Shown: piece after piece, positions 1 through 7,268 of the stretch
Layout: each line of letters begins with the position of its first letter
Position numbering within the stretch: the first letter of the stretch is position 1
Virus record (IMG/VR): IMGVR_UViG_3300026533_000009
Location: 1 to 42,020 of that record
Source of the DNA: a virus
Reading direction: 5' to 3' (one strand)
Length of the DNA: 42,020 nucleotides
Made by a program: the position numbers and the translations under genes
Notes under the pieces: generated by a model
What the model was told of the DNA's origin: nothing
Database searches by the model: none
Seen by the model: the letters and a program-made list of their open reading frames with translations, nothing else

Positions 1-209
1 CAGGCATCAACAGAGACGGCTACACAAGCCTGCCTAGAACACACGTTAGGGACACCAACAACGTACTGTCACAGGTCGAAGAGGGTTTAAGCTACCTTTA
101 CTACTCAACCCTAAGGAACGACAATGGCCTAAAGGACCCAGCAAAAGACAAAGCAACAGCCATTGAGTTTTTCAAAGCAGCTATATCACTTTTGGAGGCA
201 CAGTCATGA
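1..209 (+). CDS. Small conserved phage protein, 5' end cut by window edge
   Basis: Only the C-terminal 68 or so residues are present; the frame opens at base 3 (GINRDGYTSL...). A complete copy with one visible synonymous change (cct/tct codon) lies at 41029-41262 and shows that about 9 residues are missing here. The product is a small soluble helical protein (ending FFKAAISLLEAQS) of unknown function. Its stop overlaps the next start (ATGA at 206-209), so the two are translationally coupled. No family recognised. Confidence 0.85.
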   Translation, partial: GINRDGYTSLPRTHVRDTNNVLSQVEEGLSYLYYSTLRNDNGLKDPAKDKATAIEFFKAAISLLEAQS

Positions 210-511
210 GCATGAAAGTAGGCAAAAGGACTAAGGCGTTCCAGGACTTCTTTACCCCTAAGGACGTAGCTAAAGATCTATTCAAACAATACAAAGGTTA
301 TTTAAAAGCACCTCCATATATCAATAAGATACTAGAGCCAGCCGTTGGTTCTGGTAATCTACTTTGGCCTTTACTTAAATCAAAGTACAAAGTTGATATA
401 ACCTGTATGGATATCCAAAAAGAGTACCTTAAATTCCTAGCTAAAAAGGCAAAGAAAAAAGGGTACAAAGTAACCACTGATAAAGATGGTTTATTACATA
501 TTTTAAACTAG
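206..511 (+). CDS. Short N6-adenine methyltransferase-like ORF (SAM-binding half only)
   Basis: 101 residues. The start FFTPKDVAKDLF and then ILEPAVGSGNLLWPLL (residues about 42-57) match the N-terminal part and SAM-binding motif I of N6-adenine DNA methyltransferases; VDITCMDIQ fits motif II. The protein stops before any NPPF/DPPY motif IV, so alone it should not methylate. It could be a remnant, a SAM-binding accessory, or a partner to the adjacent fusion protein, whose own motif I is degenerate. That last idea is inference. A near-identical copy is at 41259-41564 (A11 here is E there). Stop at 509-511 is followed at once by a promoter repeat. Confidence 0.7.
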   Translation: MSMKVGKRTKAFQDFFTPKDVAKDLFKQYKGYLKAPPYINKILEPAVGSGNLLWPLLKSKYKVDITCMDIQKEYLKFLAKKAKKKGYKVTTDKDGLLHILN

Positions 512-544
512 AACTAATATACTTTATGGTATAATATAACATAT
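512..544 (+). promoter_or_regulatory. Phage promoter repeat before the first fusion gene
   Basis: AACTAATATACTTTATGG joined to TATAAT (530-535) and ending ATAACATAT; extended -10 and dyad ATAC...GTAT. Direct repeat of 1844-1876. Confidence 0.75.
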
Positions 545-586
545 AAAGGGTTATAGAGATATAACTAGCACTTAAAGGAATTTAAA

Positions 587-1849
587 ATGGACTATAAAGA
601 ACTAAGATGGCTATACATAAACGAGGTGCGAACACAACTAGGAGTTGTTGTCGCTATAGGATTTGGTATCGCTAATGATATCAGTTCTAGATTTGAGCAA
701 CATAGAAGCTCATTAAAGAAGCATAATCAAGGTTATACACTACACTTAATAGGTGCTTACCTTGGGTACAACGATGACATAGTACAAGTTGAAGCATCAA
801 TGAAATATGACAAACTTGTACCTATAAAAAATTTGAATACAGACGGTTTTAGGACTGAAACTGTTGACCCCAAATATAGAGCAGATATATTCAATCATGT
901 TAATAAGTTTATGTCAGATAAAGACTCCGATATAATAGATAATAAATATGAGTTGAATATGCTAACTATCAGTGGTATCAGAAAACCTGCTCCAATTCTT
1001 GTAGTTAAAGATATTATATCAAATATTGATATAATACCAGAGAGCATACTTATTATAGGTAATGACGGTTATGGTGGTTTTTCAATGATGAAAGAAGCTA
1101 AAGCTAAATACCGATTTGCTAATATAACTTTTGTTATTAGCGATGATAGTGCCTATGATGATGCTAAACATCAATACGGAGATTCAACAATGGTAACACT
1201 AATACACTCAGACTTTTTAACACATGACTTCAAAGACCAAAGATTTGATCTAGTTCTTATGAACCCCCCCTTCACTAAATTTGGTCCAAAGTTTATGGAT
1301 AAAGCTATCACACTTAGCAATACCGTTGGATATATTCTTAGCATCAACAAACAAATTGAAAAGTATATAAAACGTACTAATGTAATTAAAGTGGTGAACA
1401 CACAAAAATCTATGGACTATATGGGTGTGAACGCATGCGTAGCTGTGGGTATATACAACAAAGGCTTTTCAAATCCCAATAATATCAGGGGACTTCTTCT
1501 AGAGGGTATAAATAGAAAGACCTATGCCGGTCGAGAGACATTCGGCACTGCAAACGGCACAAAAGCACTAAACAACAAAAGTCTAAAAGGTTTTGTTGTA
1601 TCATTTGCTAGACATTCTGATAAGTATGGCTCAGGCTATATTTATGTCGATGATGATACTACTCTACAAGACCTTATAGATGCCGGTCATGCAAGATTTT
1701 CTGGTATCAAGTGCTCAAAGTCAGAAGCTCAAGAGGCTTATGACCTTGCTAGACAATGCTCATTGCTAAACACAGGTAAAAGAACAGTAGGAACTTTAAC
1801 CTATGATTCTGGCTACTTTAACGGATTTATACTATTAGGCTTAAACTAA
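587..1849 (+). CDS. GIY-YIG-like nuclease fused to N6-adenine methyltransferase
   Basis: 420 residues. The N-terminal part (about 18-75) resembles GIY-YIG domains of the MUG113/T5orf172 type: IGFGIAND (24-31), R35, H39 and a likely metal-binding E69. It resembles the GIY-YIG segment of the head-region protein at 26113-27927. The C-terminal two thirds is a gamma-class-like methyltransferase: a degenerate glycine-rich motif I (GNDGYGG, 158-164) and motif IV FDLVLMNPPF (about 220-229). No target-recognition domain is recognised. Nuclease and methyltransferase on one chain recall type IIG restriction-modification or a homing element; which one is inference. Paralogues lie at 39016, 40145 and 40848. 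The gene sits between two 33-bp promoter repeats (512-544, 1844-1876), and its TAA lies inside the second. Confidence 0.7.
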   Translation: MDYKELRWLYINEVRTQLGVVVAIGFGIANDISSRFEQHRSSLKKHNQGYTLHLIGAYLGYNDDIVQVEASMKYDKLVPIKNLNTDGFRTETVDPKYRADIFNHVNKFMSDKDSDIIDNKYELNMLTISGIRKPAPILVVKDIISNIDIIPESILIIGNDGYGGFSMMKEAKAKYRFANITFVISDDSAYDDAKHQYGDSTMVTLIHSDFLTHDFKDQRFDLVLMNPPFTKFGPKFMDKAITLSNTVGYILSINKQIEKYIKRTNVIKVVNTQKSMDYMGVNACVAVGIYNKGFSNPNNIRGLLLEGINRKTYAGRETFGTANGTKALNNKSLKGFVVSFARHSDKYGSGYIYVDDDTTLQDLIDAGHARFSGIKCSKSEAQEAYDLARQCSLLNTGKRTVGTLTYDSGYFNGFILLGLN

Positions 1850-1876
1850 TATACTTTATGGTATAATATAACATAT
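1844..1876 (+). promoter_or_regulatory. Phage promoter repeat before the membrane protein gene
   Basis: Same 33 bases as 512-544; -10 at 1862-1867. The stop codon of the upstream fusion gene (1847-1849) is part of the repeat. May also drive the polymerase operon. Confidence 0.75.
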
Positions 1877-1894
1877 CAAATAAAAGGAACTAAA

Positions 1895-2119
1895 ATGAAC
1901 TTCAAACAACTTCAACTTCTCACTATGAGAAAGGCACAAAAAGTAAACCATATATTACATCTACTCCTTAGTATCATAACTGCAGGAGCATGGGTAATAG
2001 TATGGATACTACTTACAATCAACGCGGTGCTTAAAATCAATTGTATCGATGATAAGTTAAAAAAAGCAGAAACTAACCCAGCTGTACCAGCTACGATAGA
2101 CTGCTTTAGATTATGGTAA
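1895..2119 (+). CDS. Small membrane protein (possible superinfection-exclusion type)
   Basis: 74 residues. One long hydrophobic segment (about 20-48, HILHLLLSIITAGAWVIVWI) is followed by a short polar tail with KLKKAE. The LLSIITAGAWVIVWI pattern resembles small phage and bacterial membrane proteins of the superinfection-immunity kind, but that is family resemblance only. A holin-like role cannot be excluded. SD AAAGGAAC precedes the ATG. A duplicate at 41616-41840 differs by two residues within the hydrophobic stretch (T/V and V/A). Its own promoter lies at 1844-1876. Confidence 0.8.
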   Translation: MNFKQLQLLTMRKAQKVNHILHLLLSIITAGAWVIVWILLTINAVLKINCIDDKLKKAETNPAVPATIDCFRLW

Positions 2120-2129
2120 AAGGAATGAC

Positions 2130-3908
2130 ATGAAAAAGTTTAAATTACACATTAAATGGAAAGACCCCAAATTCAAAGAGAATCAACCAATTTTCTTTGA
2201 TACAGAAACATACAGAGACCCTACACTAAAGTCAAAAGCAAAGACATTGGTCTTCTACGGTAACACAAGATTGGTCCAGATGTGTCAGGGTGGTAAGGTA
2301 CATATGTACGATATTATGGCTGGTGGTCAAAAGATGCTCGATGAGCTTTATAAATATACAAAGGGTAAACATTTTGTAGCACAATATGCGATTTATGATT
2401 TCTTCTGCCCTATGACTAAAGCACCACTAACCAAGCCAGGTCTAGTTGAGGATACTATATATATGGCTCGTCATGCATATCCAGAACTAGAAGCATTTGA
2501 CTTAGGCGCATTATTTAAACATGTTGGACTAGAACCTAAAGGTGAAGAGGGTACATCAGATTGGGGTGTACCAGAACTAACTGAGGACCAGTTGTACTAC
2601 GCCGCATATGATGTATATGGACTAGAGAAACTATATCATATGAAGATGATGGCTAAAGCACGTAAAATGCCTACATATATCATTGATACAAAAGCACTAA
2701 ATTATTCTTTGAATTTTGCCTTTAATGGATTTAAGGTATGCCAGACTAGCCTAGAATCGTTCAAAAAACAAAAGATAGATGCTATATCAGAAGTGGTCAA
2801 AACACTCCCAGAATCGCTAAATGTAAACTCATCTAAACAGGTGTGTGAGTATTTAGGCACTGATGCAGCAAATGTGGGTGTACTAACTGAGTTATATCTA
2901 GATCAGCATAATGAAGATGCAGGTAATATCCTAAAGCTCCGTAAACTAATGAAACAACTATCTACACTAGAAAAAAAGTGGAGCTTTGACCGAGTGTATG
3001 CCAAGTTCAATATGTCTGGTGCTATATCAGGTAGAGCTACAGCATCAGGATTAAACCCTGATCCTAAGTTTGCTAATTGGACTAATCTACAACAGCTAGA
3101 CCGTACTATGAAACCTGTTTTTGGATATGAAGAAGACAATGATTTATACTTAGTCGATTGTGATTTTCAATCTCTAGAGATCTTTGGTATGGTAGCTACA
3201 TATAATGAGCCAATCATAGCTCAAATGATTCTTGATGGCCAAGATGTGCATACAGAGGTATCAAAATTAGTTGATCTACCTGGTAAAGATGCAAAGTTTA
3301 AAAGACAGGTTGCAAAAGGTATGAACTTCTCTATCGGTTACGGTGGAGGAGTGGAGACTGTACAGACATTCATTCAGAACTACGCTCAAGAGCTACTACC
3401 ATATCATATAGTAGAGATGCTAAGAACCAAATGGCTTGAAAAGTTTGTCAATATCAAAAAGTACCATAAAGTAATAGCAGGTAGATTTAGAAATAAGCCT
3501 CCATTTATTATGGTAGCTGATATCATGGGTAGACCTATGAGAGCAGAGGGATATAACAAAGCTATCAATACACCAGTACAAGCCTTAGGCTCCGACCAAA
3601 ATAAGATCGCTATTGATTATACATATCAGGCTTATCCTGATGCTAAGATCACAAACACAGTCCACGATAGTATCACGTTAGAAGTACGGGGTCTCGAGAA
3701 GGCCAAGAGAGTAGCATGGATAGTCAAGGAGGCTATGGATAAATCCTGGATAGATATATTGCCATACGCATCAGAAGCGGCTCAACCACTGGTAATGAAC
3801 AATGTGGCTGAAATTACGAAATTATACGGTGGTGAGGTGTTATGGTCAACAGAGAACAGAAAACCTGAAACAGGGTTAACTATTCCGTCTAAAAATAAAG
3901 GGGAATAA
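2130..3908 (+). CDS. polA: Family A DNA polymerase with 3'-5' exonuclease
   Basis: 592 residues; replicates phage DNA. Exonuclease motifs: FFDTET (D24, E26), VAQYAIYDF (D90) and YYAAYDVYGLEKLY (D161). Polymerase motifs: A, LVDCDFQSLEIF (D343/D345, E350); B, RQVAKGMNFSIGYGGG (R392, K396, F400, Y404); C, TVHDSITLEV (H502, D503). All catalytic acids are visible, so both activities look intact. It lacks the N-terminal 5' nuclease of bacterial Pol I, which is usual for phages. Motif B has F at the position that distinguishes F- from Y-type enzymes for ddNTP use. SD AAAGGAATGAC; one base separates it from the next gene. Confidence 0.95.
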   Translation: MKKFKLHIKWKDPKFKENQPIFFDTETYRDPTLKSKAKTLVFYGNTRLVQMCQGGKVHMYDIMAGGQKMLDELYKYTKGKHFVAQYAIYDFFCPMTKAPLTKPGLVEDTIYMARHAYPELEAFDLGALFKHVGLEPKGEEGTSDWGVPELTEDQLYYAAYDVYGLEKLYHMKMMAKARKMPTYIIDTKALNYSLNFAFNGFKVCQTSLESFKKQKIDAISEVVKTLPESLNVNSSKQVCEYLGTDAANVGVLTELYLDQHNEDAGNILKLRKLMKQLSTLEKKWSFDRVYAKFNMSGAISGRATASGLNPDPKFANWTNLQQLDRTMKPVFGYEEDNDLYLVDCDFQSLEIFGMVATYNEPIIAQMILDGQDVHTEVSKLVDLPGKDAKFKRQVAKGMNFSIGYGGGVETVQTFIQNYAQELLPYHIVEMLRTKWLEKFVNIKKYHKVIAGRFRNKPPFIMVADIMGRPMRAEGYNKAINTPVQALGSDQNKIAIDYTYQAYPDAKITNTVHDSITLEVRGLEKAKRVAWIVKEAMDKSWIDILPYASEAAQPLVMNNVAEITKLYGGEVLWSTENRKPETGLTIPSKNKGE

Positions 3909-3909
3909 A

Positions 3910-4590
3910 ATGGAACTGTCAATATTTAAGAACAAAGGCGTCAACAGTGTAAACACTAGAGACTTGCATAAAGAGCTAGGTGTTAGAACACCTTATAGTA
4001 AATGGATTAAAAGACTTATAAGTGACTATGGCTTTATAGAAGGTAAAGATTATAGTATAAAGGTATACAAAAACTTCCTGCTCAAATCTGAGCAGGAAGA
4101 TAAGGGCTCTAATATAAAGGCGGACAAATTTGACCACCTTTATATGGAGCCCCTTAAAGGCCAAGAGGTCAATAGAATCGATTATATAGCCCCTATAAGT
4201 GTAGCTAAAGAGATAGGCATGCTATCAAAGACACCTAAAGGTCGTGAAATAAGAAGATACTTTATAGGTATAGAAGAGCAGTATCAACTTCTTTCTAAAA
4301 GTAAACAAAAGAAGCTTAAAGCAAAGTTGGCTAAAAGTAAAGCAAAGTTAGCGGAGTTGGAAGTTGAAACCTATATACTCCAAGGTGAGTCTAATGAAGC
4401 TGGTTGGTATCTTAGAAAACAAGCTCGTGATATGTTTATGAGAGTATCAGAACAGATGACCGTACAAGAGAGTGTTGAGATGAGCAGAAGAATCAGAAGG
4501 CTTGTAAATCTACCTAAAGAAAAGGGTTGGAACCGCGCAACCGTAGATCAGACAAACAAAAGATATAAACTGCTAAAGGAGTATTTATGA
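3910..4590 (+). CDS. AntA/AntB-type anti-repressor
   Basis: 226 residues. Residues about 1-45 (VNTRDLHKELGVRTPYSKWIKRLI...GFIEGKDYS) match the AntA/AntB anti-repressor domain; residues about 85-130 (DYIAPISVAKEIGMLSKTPKGREIRRYFIGIEEQ) complete it. A lysine-rich helical stretch (KSKQKKLKAKLAKSKAKL) follows, likely coiled coil, then a basic C-terminal domain. In phages these proteins counter a repressor at the lytic switch. The obvious targets here would be whatever binds the palindrome over the early promoters, which is inference. The stop overlaps the next start (ATGA, 4587-4590). Confidence 0.8.
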   Translation: MELSIFKNKGVNSVNTRDLHKELGVRTPYSKWIKRLISDYGFIEGKDYSIKVYKNFLLKSEQEDKGSNIKADKFDHLYMEPLKGQEVNRIDYIAPISVAKEIGMLSKTPKGREIRRYFIGIEEQYQLLSKSKQKKLKAKLAKSKAKLAELEVETYILQGESNEAGWYLRKQARDMFMRVSEQMTVQESVEMSRRIRRLVNLPKEKGWNRATVDQTNKRYKLLKEYL

Positions 4591-5291
4591 GTAATCACGC
4601 AACATTAGGCCCATCAGGGGCTGAGAGATGGATGAACTGTACAGCATCGATAAGAGCTACACAGGAGTTCATAAAGAAGACTGGTTGGGTTGATGTATCA
4701 AGTGTATATGCAGATACCGGTACCTTAGCCCATTCTATGATGGAAGTGGCATTGGTACATAATCTAAACCCCGAAGTGGGGTTCAAGGATATGCAAAAGT
4801 ATATCAAGAAGTACGTGGATTATGTGAACTATATCAGAAAAGGCAAAGAAGAAGATTACAAAGTGCATATAGAGCAGAGGGTAAAACTATCCAAGGACCT
4901 ATGGGGTACCGCCGATACAGTAATGTACCATAAAGGGCACTTGCATATTATCGATTTGAAATATGGTCGATCAAAGGTAATGCCAAAAGAGAATAAACAA
5001 CTGATGATATATGCCGCGGCTACTATAAAGACTCTATATCCCAACACAAAAAAGGTGACTTTACATATAGTACAACCTCGTATCAATAACTTCAGCGAGT
5101 GGAGTGTATCAGTTAAAGATATAAAGAGGCTAAAGAAGCTAGCTGTAAAACAAGGCAAAAAAGCACTAAGTGGTAAGGGTGCAAAATACAAGTATAGCTC
5201 TAAGCACTGTTTCTTCTGTCCGGTCAAGTATGAATGCAGAGCTTACGAGGTAGGCTCAAACCCTTTTAGTGATACTACTACTAAAGATTAA
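4587..5291 (+). CDS. DUF2800-type PD-(D/E)XK exonuclease-like protein
   Basis: 234 residues. Starts HATLGPSGAERWMNCTASI, typical of DUF2800 phage proteins related to Cas4/RecB nucleases. YADTGTLAHSMMEVAL (about 38-53), WGTADTVMYHKGHLHIIDLKYGR (D and the D-x-K core), and NKQLMIYAAA (Q motif) give the nuclease core. The C-terminus has cysteines C.FCPVKYEC, which in Cas4-like enzymes bind an iron-sulphur cluster. A role in recombination or end processing next to the polymerase is likely. Catalytic residues look intact. Confidence 0.8.
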   Translation: MSNHATLGPSGAERWMNCTASIRATQEFIKKTGWVDVSSVYADTGTLAHSMMEVALVHNLNPEVGFKDMQKYIKKYVDYVNYIRKGKEEDYKVHIEQRVKLSKDLWGTADTVMYHKGHLHIIDLKYGRSKVMPKENKQLMIYAAATIKTLYPNTKKVTLHIVQPRINNFSEWSVSVKDIKRLKKLAVKQGKKALSGKGAKYKYSSKHCFFCPVKYECRAYEVGSNPFSDTTTKD

Positions 5292-5310
5292 TATAATATA
5301 TGGTATAATA
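5288..5310 (+). promoter_or_regulatory. Phage promoter, + strand
   Basis: TTAATATAATATATGG joined to TATAAT (5304-5309). The SD of the next gene begins only about 4 bases past the -10, so the transcript would start at or within the SD unless initiation is very close. Confidence 0.65.
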
Positions 5311-5323
5311 TAAGGAGTCAGTA

Positions 5324-5497
5324 ATGGCTAAGGTAAAGTATAGAAAAACTGCTGATACTCAGAATGAGTATAAGGTCAAGAGGTCATACATGATGGGTGA
5401 GTTCAGAATGTATGAGACTAAAAAGATTGGGGTTAAGCATAGCACTATGACTTATGGTAAAGTTGTGTTTAACCAATTATTTAAGGAGATTAAATGA
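5324..5497 (+). CDS. Small basic hypothetical protein (57 aa)
   Basis: Starts MAKVKYRKTADTQNEYKVKR and ends VVFNQLFKEIK; strongly basic, no cysteine, no membrane segment. Good SD (AAGGAG at about 5313) and an immediately upstream promoter (-10 at 5304-5309). Its TGA overlaps the next ATG (5494-5497), and this coupling is the main reason to accept so short a frame. Function unknown; nucleic acid binding would fit the charge but is a guess. Confidence 0.7.
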   Translation: MAKVKYRKTADTQNEYKVKRSYMMGEFRMYETKKIGVKHSTMTYGKVVFNQLFKEIK

Positions 5498-5772
5498 CCA
5501 GTGATATAAAAGGTGTACAAAAGGCCCGTACTGATGTGTACGGTGATTTTGGCGTACATGCTGTGGCTGTAGAGGAGATACTAGCCTCACTAGCCACAGT
5601 ATACGAAAAGAAAGAGAATGTAGTACCAATACCTAAAGGATTTAAAGCCTTTTTGTTTTATGCTACAACTAAATTAGTCAGACTAGCTGCTACGCCTACT
5701 CATCAGGATAGTGCGTTAGACTTGTCTAGTTATGCAGAGCTATGGTTAAAGGAGCTAAAAAATGCTAAATGA
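5494..5772 (+). CDS. DUF6378-like phage protein
   Basis: 92 residues. The pattern RTDVYGDFGVHAVAVEEI then KAFLFYATTKLVRLAATPTHQDSALDLSSYAELW is that of short helical phage proteins annotated DUF6378, often found with nucleotide-metabolism and MazG-like genes. The conserved YGDF and HQDSALD segments suggest a MazG-like four-helix fold. Activity is not known. The start overlaps the upstream stop and the 3' end overlaps thyA by 11 bases. Confidence 0.6.
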   Translation: MTSDIKGVQKARTDVYGDFGVHAVAVEEILASLATVYEKKENVVPIPKGFKAFLFYATTKLVRLAATPTHQDSALDLSSYAELWLKELKNAK

Positions 5773-6526
5773 GCTAAACTATCGGGCCCTTGTATCCGGG
5801 GTCCGAGCTATGGGTTACGAGCAAAGTAGTAGAAATGGTAAAACCACTGAACTATTTGGTACAAGCTTAGAGTTAGATGTATCTGATGATAAATTCCCCC
5901 TTATCACTGGTCGTAAGATGTTCCCAAAAGGTATCATTGGAGAAGCACTAGCGCTACTTCAAACTAACTGCACCCATGTTGATGATTTTATCAATAGAGG
6001 GTGTAACTACTGGGGCTTATGGGCAGAAAAAGATGGATCACTAAATCTAGATTATTCTATCAAAGATAAGATACAGGCTCTTATCAATGATATCAAAACT
6101 ACACCAAACAGCAGAAGACATATCATTGATAACTGGAACTCAGAAAATGTAGAAGAGCTTAGCCTACCCTGCTGTCACTATAGTTATCAGTTTAATATTC
6201 AAGGTGAATATATCGATATGATATGGACTCAAAGATCCGCAGATCTTATGGTAGGGGTGCCTAGTGATATGGTACTAGCTACTATCTATCTTCGCTTAGT
6301 TGCGGCGGCAACGGGCTACAAAGCTAGGCATATCACTATGAATTTTGGCTCTACCCATATATATAGTGAGCACTATCTGGAGGCTATGCAGTATCTTAAC
6401 GCCTCTATATCAGAGGGTCCTTGTCTCGGTATATCAGATAAACCCCTTGAAGATCTTATCAATGATGACTTTGAAATAATAGATTATAACCCCTCACCAC
6501 GCTTGATATTTGAGCTAAAAGCATGA
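5762..6526 (+). CDS. thyA: Thymidylate synthase family (possible dCMP-directed variant)
   Basis: 254 residues. The ThyA core is clear: catalytic Cys in LPCCHYSYQF (C138, H139, Q143), RSADLMVGVPSD (158-169) and STHIYSEHY (H199, Y201). In ordinary thymidylate synthase the last residue of the second block is Asn (E. coli N177, RSCDVFLGLPFN), which reads dUMP against dCMP; here it is D169. In T4 dCMP hydroxymethylase an Asp holds this place, and N-to-D thymidylate synthase mutants switch toward dCMP. So it may act on dCMP, making methyl- or hydroxymethyl-dCMP, rather than dUMP. The N-terminus is somewhat divergent (GKTTELFGTSLELDV). It overlaps genes on both sides. Confidence 0.88.
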   Translation: MLNELNYRALVSGVRAMGYEQSSRNGKTTELFGTSLELDVSDDKFPLITGRKMFPKGIIGEALALLQTNCTHVDDFINRGCNYWGLWAEKDGSLNLDYSIKDKIQALINDIKTTPNSRRHIIDNWNSENVEELSLPCCHYSYQFNIQGEYIDMIWTQRSADLMVGVPSDMVLATIYLRLVAAATGYKARHITMNFGSTHIYSEHYLEAMQYLNASISEGPCLGISDKPLEDLINDDFEIIDYNPSPRLIFELKA

Positions 6527-6861
6527 TAGTAGCTACTATTATACTGGATCCCAACGATTGCTATATTGGGGACCGAGGGCTACCAGAAAGGCCATCATTT
6601 GATAAGACTTTACTGACAGCTATATGTACGGGACACGATATATCAAAAGAGGCATATGATATGCTACCACCTAGTATCAGAGGGGTCACAACCTTTGGTG
6701 CTAATAAGGTACCAATCACTATTAAAGAGATAGATAAAAATGCGGAATTACTATTAGTAGTAAGATCAGCAGAAAAGGTTGAAAAAGGTAAACAATTTAG
6801 ACTTGATAATTTTAGTCTTATTGTTGATACAAAACAATTACAAATATACAGGAGGACATAA
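6523..6861 (+). CDS. Possible reduced dihydrofolate reductase-like protein
   Basis: 112 residues. The N-terminus (IVATIILDPNDCYIGDRGLPERPSFDK, and then ISKEAYDMLPPSIRG) follows the order of DHFR landmarks: IG..G.LP, a charged DK segment, and a YD.LP.S.R segment where DHFR has TYESIGRPLPGR. It is about 50 residues shorter than DHFR and lacks a clear NADPH-binding glycine motif. Its place right after thyA, overlapping it by 4 bases, supports a folate link. The assignment is weak; an unrelated small protein is possible. Confidence 0.4.
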   Translation: MIVATIILDPNDCYIGDRGLPERPSFDKTLLTAICTGHDISKEAYDMLPPSIRGVTTFGANKVPITIKEIDKNAELLLVVRSAEKVEKGKQFRLDNFSLIVDTKQLQIYRRT

Positions 6862-7268
6862 TGAATGTAAGAAAATATATGAAATTTGCGGAGATTTACG
6901 CGTCTCAGTCATATTGTAAAAGAAAACAAGTAGGCTGTGTTATAACTAAAGAAGGTCGTATTATATCATCCGGGTATAACGGAACTTTAATGGGTCAACC
7001 AAATAAGTGTGAAGATTCTAAAGGTGAGACACTTAATACAGTGATACATGCTGAAGCTAACGCTATTATGTTTGCAGCTAAATCATGGGCTTCAATAAAA
7101 GATACAACTCTTATTTGTACCCTAAGCCCCTGCATTGAATGTGCTAAACTTATAGCAGGATCTGGAATAATAAGAGTTATTTTTAGAACTGCACATAGTA
7201 AGCAAGATGGGGTTGAGTTTCTTAAAAAAATAGGTATACAAGTTGAACAATTAAAAGAAGAGTCATGA
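6861..7268 (+). CDS. dCMP/cytidine deaminase family enzyme (ComEB-like)
   Basis: 135 residues. Zinc-site motifs are intact: HAEANAI (H63, E65) and PCIECAK (C91, C94); VGCVITKEGRIISSGYNGT is the usual start of the fold. It should deaminate dCMP to dUMP for thymidylate synthesis. T-even dCMP deaminases also accept 5-methyl- and hydroxymethyl-dCMP, relevant given the D169 substitution in the adjacent thyA. It begins at the last base of the upstream gene and overlaps the next by 4 bases (ATGA). Confidence 0.9.
   Translation: MNVRKYMKFAEIYASQSYCKRKQVGCVITKEGRIISSGYNGTLMGQPNKCEDSKGETLNTVIHAEANAIMFAAKSWASIKDTTLICTLSPCIECAKLIAGSGIIRVIFRTAHSKQDGVEFLKKIGIQVEQLKEES

Larger units (their letters stand above)
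1..544. repeat. Duplicated module, left part (matches 41054-41597)
   Basis: Near identity in the same orientation with scattered single-base changes (for example 148, 236 and a few near 350). Together with 1877-2119 it forms one module interrupted here by the 1,332-bp fusion-gene cassette. Confidence 0.9.
1844..2119. repeat. Duplicated module, right part (matches 41565-41840)
   Basis: Covers promoter and membrane protein gene; identity breaks after the stop codon, where polymerase (2130) and a small gene (41850) follow respectively. Confidence 0.9.

Noticed and set aside
1-2119. Window ends as terminal redundancy of a complete genome
   Set aside because: The shared segments carry base differences, one copy has a 1,332-bp insertion, and after the membrane protein gene the two copies lead to different genes (polymerase against a small gene). 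This is a duplicated module; an assembly chimera remains possible.
3910-4590. Evidence of temperate lifestyle from the anti-repressor
   Set aside because: No integrase, clear CI-type repressor or attachment site is visible; AntA/AntB proteins also occur in lytic phages.
4856-5227. 123-codon minus-strand ORF with hydrophobic segments
   Set aside because: Antisense shadow of the DUF2800 nuclease gene; no SD or promoter on that strand.
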